Assembly (NCBI GenBank): GCA_039026975.1
Contig: JBCCLI010000098.1
Coordinates: 1 to 17,729, forward strand
DNA from: JBCBKZ01 sp039026975
GTDB lineage: Bacteria > Bacteroidota > Bacteroidia > J057
Direction: 5' to 3'
Length of the DNA stretch: 17,729 nucleotides
This document shows, piece after piece, positions 14,071-17,729 of the stretch. The stretch's first letter is position 1; each line of letters begins with the position of its first letter. The translations under genes were made by a program, and so were the position numbers. The notes under the pieces were generated by a model. That model made no database searches, was not told the origin of the DNA, and was given only the letters and a program-made list of their open reading frames with translations.

Positions 14071-15984
14071 ATGTATATGAAGCAGTATTACGTATTAGTA
14101 ATCATAATTTGTTCTTGTCTGCCACTTGGATTGAAAGCTCAGTGGGCTGTCTCGGGTGATGCACCTGATGACTACGGATATACCTGGACCAGTAACTTAG
14201 ACGCTGATAATGGCCCTACTTTTAGCTGGATTGATATTACCAGCATTGGAACAGAAGTTACGGGGCTTACAGATGATAACTTCGTAGGGCCTTTTACTAT
14301 GGGCATAGACTTTTCCTATTACTGGGTGAGCAGATCAGAAGTGTATATTGGTAGTAACGGCTATTTGAGTTTTGAACCGGGAAACATAGCTTCCCTATCC
14401 TTTGGGTTTCCCTCTACCCCTAACGCTGGTGGGCCTAATGATGTCATAGCTCCCTTCATGTGTGACCTTAGTCCGGTAGGTGTAGGAAACCCTGGCAGGG
14501 TCTTTTACTATCAGGATACTGACAATGATAGGTTCATAGTTAGCTATATTAATATGCCTTTCTGGACCCAGGAAACATCTTCTGCCTGGAGAGGCTCCAA
14601 CTCTTTCCAGGTAATCATGGATGCCAATGACTCCACTATTATCTTCCAATATTTATCTCAGGAAGGTGCCTGGGATCCTGCCTATGATGATGATGCAAGT
14701 CCTATGGTAGTAGGGATAGAAAACCTGACAGGGGACATAGGCCTCCTGGTTTCTAATAATCGTAGACCTCTGCCAGGTATAGCAGTACGCTTTGATCCAC
14801 CTGTAACAGCCTTGGTGGATGTACCTGACGTGGATGTAGCCTCAGTACAAAATGCAACTTCCTCAGGCTTCTTTCTCCCCAAAGCGGGAACTACAGGCGC
14901 TTCCAGTATTGGGCTTTCTGGCGTGATAGAAAATGTGGGGAATATAGAAATCAATTCTCCTACGGAAGTGATAGCACAAGTAACAGATAACCTGGGACAG
15001 CTCGTTTTCCAGGAACAAGCAAATATAGCCACATTGGCAGTAGGACAGGAAGAACAACTGGACTTTCAGATTCCTTTCAACCCTCCTTTACCAGGATCCT
15101 ATGAATACAACATCAGCCTTACCAATTCAGAAGATATTAATGAAACCAATAATACTAATTCTGCAGAAGTCATAGTGGTAGATACTACAGGAGGAGTTGC
15201 CCTCCTTTCCTATGCAGTGGATGATACGGCTAATGCAGTCTTTGGTGCTGGAGGAGGGACAGGCACAGAAGATGGAGGAGGGGTATATTTTGACGCCTTT
15301 GGCTATCCAGTTCTGGTCACTGCCGTGGACGTAGGTGTAGGATTTCTCCAGGGAGGCCCCCAGCCTACCGCAGGGTTTAGGGTAGAAATCTATCAGGCTA
15401 ATCCTAACTTGCCAGCCCCAGGTACGCTGGTGTATACAAGAGATGTTAGTTTGGAAGAACTTCTGGATATAGCCATTGAGAATACCTTTTGGAATAGAAT
15501 AGAATTAGAGACACCTGTAGTTATTACTGAAGGAGGATTTTATGTGAGCTGGATACAGTTAGATGAGGCCTTTTTACTGATTGCAGATCAGGCAGGACCT
15601 ATTTCAAGGAGAACCTTTGAAATCCTGGATAATAACTGGGCACAAAACCGCTCTGTAAATGAAGAAGATTACTGGATCAGAGCGCAGATAGATACTCGCC
15701 TCATAGCCTCTTCAGTGGATAATATCTTGACAGGACTAGAGGCATTCGAACTGTATCCTAACCCTACTTCAGATGCCTTCAATCTGGGCCTGTCTTTCAG
15801 TTACCCCCAACAGATAAGCATCAGTATTTATAACAGTATAGGACAAAAAATGAAAGTCCTTAGGCCTGGCAGACTCCAATCCCTGACGGAACAGGTAAAT
15901 GTTTCTGGATGGGCTAAGGGTGTATACATGGTTCAAATCCAAACACCTGAAGGAGAAACAATCAAGCGAATCAGCGTGCAATAG
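14071..15984 (+). CDS. Secreted beta-rich protein with T9SS type A sorting domain
   Basis: A 637-residue exported protein. The signal peptide runs to about residue 23 (LKA-QW); an ATG at codon 3 (14077) is an equally good start. Residues about 24-245 form a beta-rich module with EVYIGSNGYLSFEPG, GGPNDVIAPFMCDL and NSFQVIMDANDSTIIFQY, seen in other cell-surface proteins of this phylum. Residues about 250-370 look CARDB-like, ending in the NETNNTNSAEVIVVD strand. Residues about 375-550 form another beta-rich module. The last 80 residues are a Por/T9SS C-terminal sorting domain: FELYPNPTSDAFNL, ISISIYNSIGQKM, GWAKGVYMVQIQT and KRISVQ. It should cross the outer membrane by type IX secretion, with the CTD removed. 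No catalytic motif was seen, so an adhesin or surface-structure role is inferred. Confidence 0.9.
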   Translation: MYMKQYYVLVIIICSCLPLGLKAQWAVSGDAPDDYGYTWTSNLDADNGPTFSWIDITSIGTEVTGLTDDNFVGPFTMGIDFSYYWVSRSEVYIGSNGYLSFEPGNIASLSFGFPSTPNAGGPNDVIAPFMCDLSPVGVGNPGRVFYYQDTDNDRFIVSYINMPFWTQETSSAWRGSNSFQVIMDANDSTIIFQYLSQEGAWDPAYDDDASPMVVGIENLTGDIGLLVSNNRRPLPGIAVRFDPPVTALVDVPDVDVASVQNATSSGFFLPKAGTTGASSIGLSGVIENVGNIEINSPTEVIAQVTDNLGQLVFQEQANIATLAVGQEEQLDFQIPFNPPLPGSYEYNISLTNSEDINETNNTNSAEVIVVDTTGGVALLSYAVDDTANAVFGAGGGTGTEDGGGVYFDAFGYPVLVTAVDVGVGFLQGGPQPTAGFRVEIYQANPNLPAPGTLVYTRDVSLEELLDIAIENTFWNRIELETPVVITEGGFYVSWIQLDEAFLLIADQAGPISRRTFEILDNNWAQNRSVNEEDYWIRAQIDTRLIASSVDNILTGLEAFELYPNPTSDAFNLGLSFSYPQQISISIYNSIGQKMKVLRPGRLQSLTEQVNVSGWAKGVYMVQIQTPEGETIKRISVQ

Positions 15985-16011
15985 ATCAGCGAAAGATGTT
16001 GTAAGCATAAT

Positions 16012-16050
16012 AGATAGCCATTTCTATCAAGGGAGTGGCTATTTCTTTTC
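16012..16050 (+). terminator. Intrinsic terminator after the T9SS-exported gene
   Basis: ATAGCCA (16014-16020) and TGGCTAT (16036-16042) pair perfectly, extend by one G-U and one A-U pair, enclose a 15-base loop, and are followed by the T-rich run TTTCTTTTC. The hairpin starts about 27 bases past the stop codon, the usual place for rho-independent termination. Confidence 0.65.
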
Positions 16051-16097
16051 CCCTTCTTCTATTAATTCTGTAGCTTCGACCCTTCAGAAACACAACT

Positions 16098-17066
16098 ATG
16101 ACTACTACCCTGCCTATACATACTTATTTACCTAATGCTAGTGCTATTGCCTATGGTTGTATGGGCTTAGGCGGAAGCTGGGATAATAGCCCCATCAGTG
16201 CCGAAGATATCAAGCTAGCAGAAGGAGCCATAGAAGCCTGTCTGGAAGCAGAGATCAACTTCTTTGACCATGCAGATATTTACACCTTTGGGAAAGCAGA
16301 AGAAGTATTCGGGAGAATTCTCCATGGCAGGCCTGATCTAAGAGAAAAGATATATCTACAGAGTAAGGGAGCTATCAGGCTGGACCAAAATCCCCCCTAC
16401 TATGACTTTTCCAAGGAATGGCTGTTAACAACCTTAGATAATACCCTCAGCAGGCTTCAGGTGGACTACCTGGATGTATGGCTGCTCCACAGACCTGACC
16501 CCTTGATGAACCTGGAGGAGATGGCAGACATTTTCTCCACTATAAAAGAGGCTGGTAAGGTGAAGCATTTTGGCATTTCCAATATGAATCGCCACCAGAT
16601 AGCTTACCTCCAACAAGCGCTAGATACCCCCTTTATAGTCAATCAAATAGAGCTCAGCCTGAGTAGACTAGACTGGCTGCTGGAAGGCGTTATGTTTGAC
16701 CATCCGGAAGGAGAAGCCGTAAACTTCACCTCAGGCACCTTGGAATACTGCCGGGAGCATCATATCCAGATCCAATCCTGGGGGAGCATGGCCAATGGAA
16801 TATTCTCAGGAAAACCCGTACAGCAAGAAAGCCATGCCGTTCAAGAAACAACTAAGCTGGTAGCTGAATTAGCAGAGAAATATGAAACTACCCTAGAAGG
16901 AATCGTGCTTGCCTTTATTATGAGACATCCCGCTAAGATCCAGCCAGTCATAGGGACTACTAATCCTAAGAGAATTAACAACTGTATGGCTGCTACTTCT
17001 GTAACCCTAAGTAGACAAGACTGGTATAGGTTACTGATCAGTTCTTATGGAAAGAATCTTCCATAA
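16098..17066 (+). CDS. Aldo/keto reductase, YdhF-like
   Basis: A 322-residue NADPH-dependent aldo/keto reductase with a (beta/alpha)8 barrel. The catalytic tetrad is visible: D57 and Y62 in NFFDHADIYTFG, K90 in YLQSKG and H131 in WLLHRPD. KVKHFGISNMNRHQ at about 154-167 and the coenzyme-binding stretch PVIGTTNPKRIN near residue 293 are standard. The motif spacing, VNQIELSLSR and the SWGSMANGIFSG segment resemble E. coli YdhF, an oxidoreductase of unknown physiological substrate. It lies downstream of a terminator and is probably transcribed alone from a promoter within the 113-bp spacer, which I could not pinpoint. No key residue is missing. Confidence 0.93.
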   Translation: MTTTLPIHTYLPNASAIAYGCMGLGGSWDNSPISAEDIKLAEGAIEACLEAEINFFDHADIYTFGKAEEVFGRILHGRPDLREKIYLQSKGAIRLDQNPPYYDFSKEWLLTTLDNTLSRLQVDYLDVWLLHRPDPLMNLEEMADIFSTIKEAGKVKHFGISNMNRHQIAYLQQALDTPFIVNQIELSLSRLDWLLEGVMFDHPEGEAVNFTSGTLEYCREHHIQIQSWGSMANGIFSGKPVQQESHAVQETTKLVAELAEKYETTLEGIVLAFIMRHPAKIQPVIGTTNPKRINNCMAATSVTLSRQDWYRLLISSYGKNLP

Positions 17067-17067
17067 G
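17044..17067. terminator. 9-bp inverted repeat overlapping the aldo/keto reductase stop codon
   Basis: CTTATGGAA and TTCCATAAG are perfect 9-bp arms around a 6-base loop, with the TAA stop inside the right arm. No T-run follows on either strand, so a classical terminator is not assured. A second hairpin using TCTTCC (17057-17062) and GGAAGA (17071-17076) would compete with it. The site lies between convergent genes, where a bidirectional terminator would be useful. Confidence 0.35.
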
Positions 17068-17192
17068 GGGGGAAGAAGGGAAATAAGTAGGATTGGCCAT
17101 GCCCCGTCATTTGTATCTCATACTGCAAACAGTGGGCTCATCAAGAGAAGATATAGCAACTGTTTCAACTTCCCTAGGAATTGAAGGGAAAG

Positions 17193-17699
17193 TCAGCTTT
17201 TAGGCTTGTAAGTACCATCAAACACTTTTTGCCAGTTTTCCCCTTCATCCTGACTCACTTCCCATACCTGGGTTACATGTCCGTTAGCTAAGGGGGTCCA
17301 GGTAATTCGGTTTAGGGAGAATCCCTTTCCGGCAGCAGTCCTATTTCCCATAACCATTTTTCCATCTTCCAGCCCTCCCTTTAGGCTAAGCACAGTTCCA
17401 GCATTATCTATCCAGTACTGCTCCCATTCATGGCTGGTGGCATTGTAGGTATTCAGGCTTTTTCCTTTAAATCCTCCGGCTGTATGATAATTCTCTAGTA
17501 TCCCCTTACCGTCTATAATCCTTTCTATCTTACTCACGCCAACTAAAGTATCAGCCGTAGTATGATACACATTCCATTCTCCTATCCCAAAGTCAAATTG
17601 TCTGTAGGGGCTCTCTTCAGCACCTCCTGTTTGGGCAAGTAAGGCTGGTAACTGCCCTAAAAAGATTACAAAAAGCAGATATTGGGGAAACTTTTTCAT
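17193..17699 (-). CDS. Secreted DUF1579-like protein
   Basis: A protein of about 168 residues if the start is the ATG at 17699 (MKKFPQYLLFVIFLGQLPALLAQ), which gives a normal signal peptide; an ATG at 17723 would add eight residues and is less likely. The mature part resembles DUF1579 and related calycin-like proteins: QFDFGIGEWNVYH at about 34-46, IERIIDGKGILENY at 58-71, GGFKGKSLNTYN at 75-86, WEQYWIDNAGTVLSLKGGL at 92-110 and RITWTPLANGHVTQVWEVS at 131-149, ending FDGTYKPK. Related folds bind small hydrophobic molecules, but no ligand is known for this group. It converges with the aldo/keto reductase. Confidence 0.82.
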   Translation of the reverse strand: MKKFPQYLLFVIFLGQLPALLAQTGGAEESPYRQFDFGIGEWNVYHTTADTLVGVSKIERIIDGKGILENYHTAGGFKGKSLNTYNATSHEWEQYWIDNAGTVLSLKGGLEDGKMVMGNRTAAGKGFSLNRITWTPLANGHVTQVWEVSQDEGENWQKVFDGTYKPKS

Positions 17700-17729
17700 G
17701 ATGTGGGTCTTTATGTGTAACATAAGAAA

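Noticed and set aside
14682..15032. 116-codon open frame on the minus strand inside the T9SS-exported gene
   Set aside because: It is antisense to a beta-rich domain continuous with the signal peptide and sorting domain; its Ser/Pro/Thr-rich translation is a typical shadow.

Overview
The window looks like chromosomal DNA from a free-living Bacteroidota (Cytophagales-like) bacterium. The main reasons are a secreted protein ending in a type IX secretion (Por) sorting domain, several lipobox signal peptides, weak or absent Shine-Dalgarno sequences, moderate G+C, and best matches by eye to Bacteroidota-type enzymes. I see no tRNA, rRNA, CRISPR array, transposase, integrase or phage gene. This is an accessory-metabolism and envelope region, not a mobile island.

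Layout. Position 1-735 (+) is the 3' part of a membrane-anchored SRPBCC protein whose 5' end lies outside the window. Next, on the minus strand, come two tandem paralogous lipoproteins (803-1504 and 1548-2213). A sugar-acid (IlvD/Edd-type) dehydratase (2343-4058, +) is divergent from them and shares overlapping stop codons with convergent pdxH (4055-4699, -). Divergent from pdxH is a compact plus-strand unit: cutA, a SSAT-like GNAT acetyltransferase, and a YdfG-like SDR (4767-6387).

From 6392 to 13765 there are six consecutive minus-strand genes. In transcription order they are an S41-protease-like secreted protein with Asn at the expected nucleophile, a D-aminoacylase-like lipoprotein (11-bp overlap), a secreted vWA protein, a creatininase-family amidohydrolase, an HPPD-like dioxygenase with a rewritten substrate pocket, and a lone BatA-like vWA membrane protein. 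The only sizeable internal gap (104 bp, before the creatininase-family gene) contains a 15-bp dyad, so this may be two adjacent three-gene units.

A 305-bp divergent spacer (13766-14070) follows. It contains a short coding-like remnant. Then come a T9SS-exported beta-rich protein (14071-15984, +) with a good intrinsic terminator, an aldo/keto reductase (16098-17066, +) with a 9-bp inverted repeat over its stop codon, and a convergent secreted DUF1579-like protein (17193-17699, -).

The most unusual content is the six-gene minus-strand block. The HPPD-like enzyme keeps its iron triad, but by-eye alignment suggests that six substrate-contacting positions have changed (Ser to Ala, Asn to Thr, Gln to Arg, and the C-terminal FGxGNF gate to IHSHPL). 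The S41-like protein beside the D-aminoacylase appears to have lost its catalytic serine. A shared pathway for these genes is inferred from gene order only.
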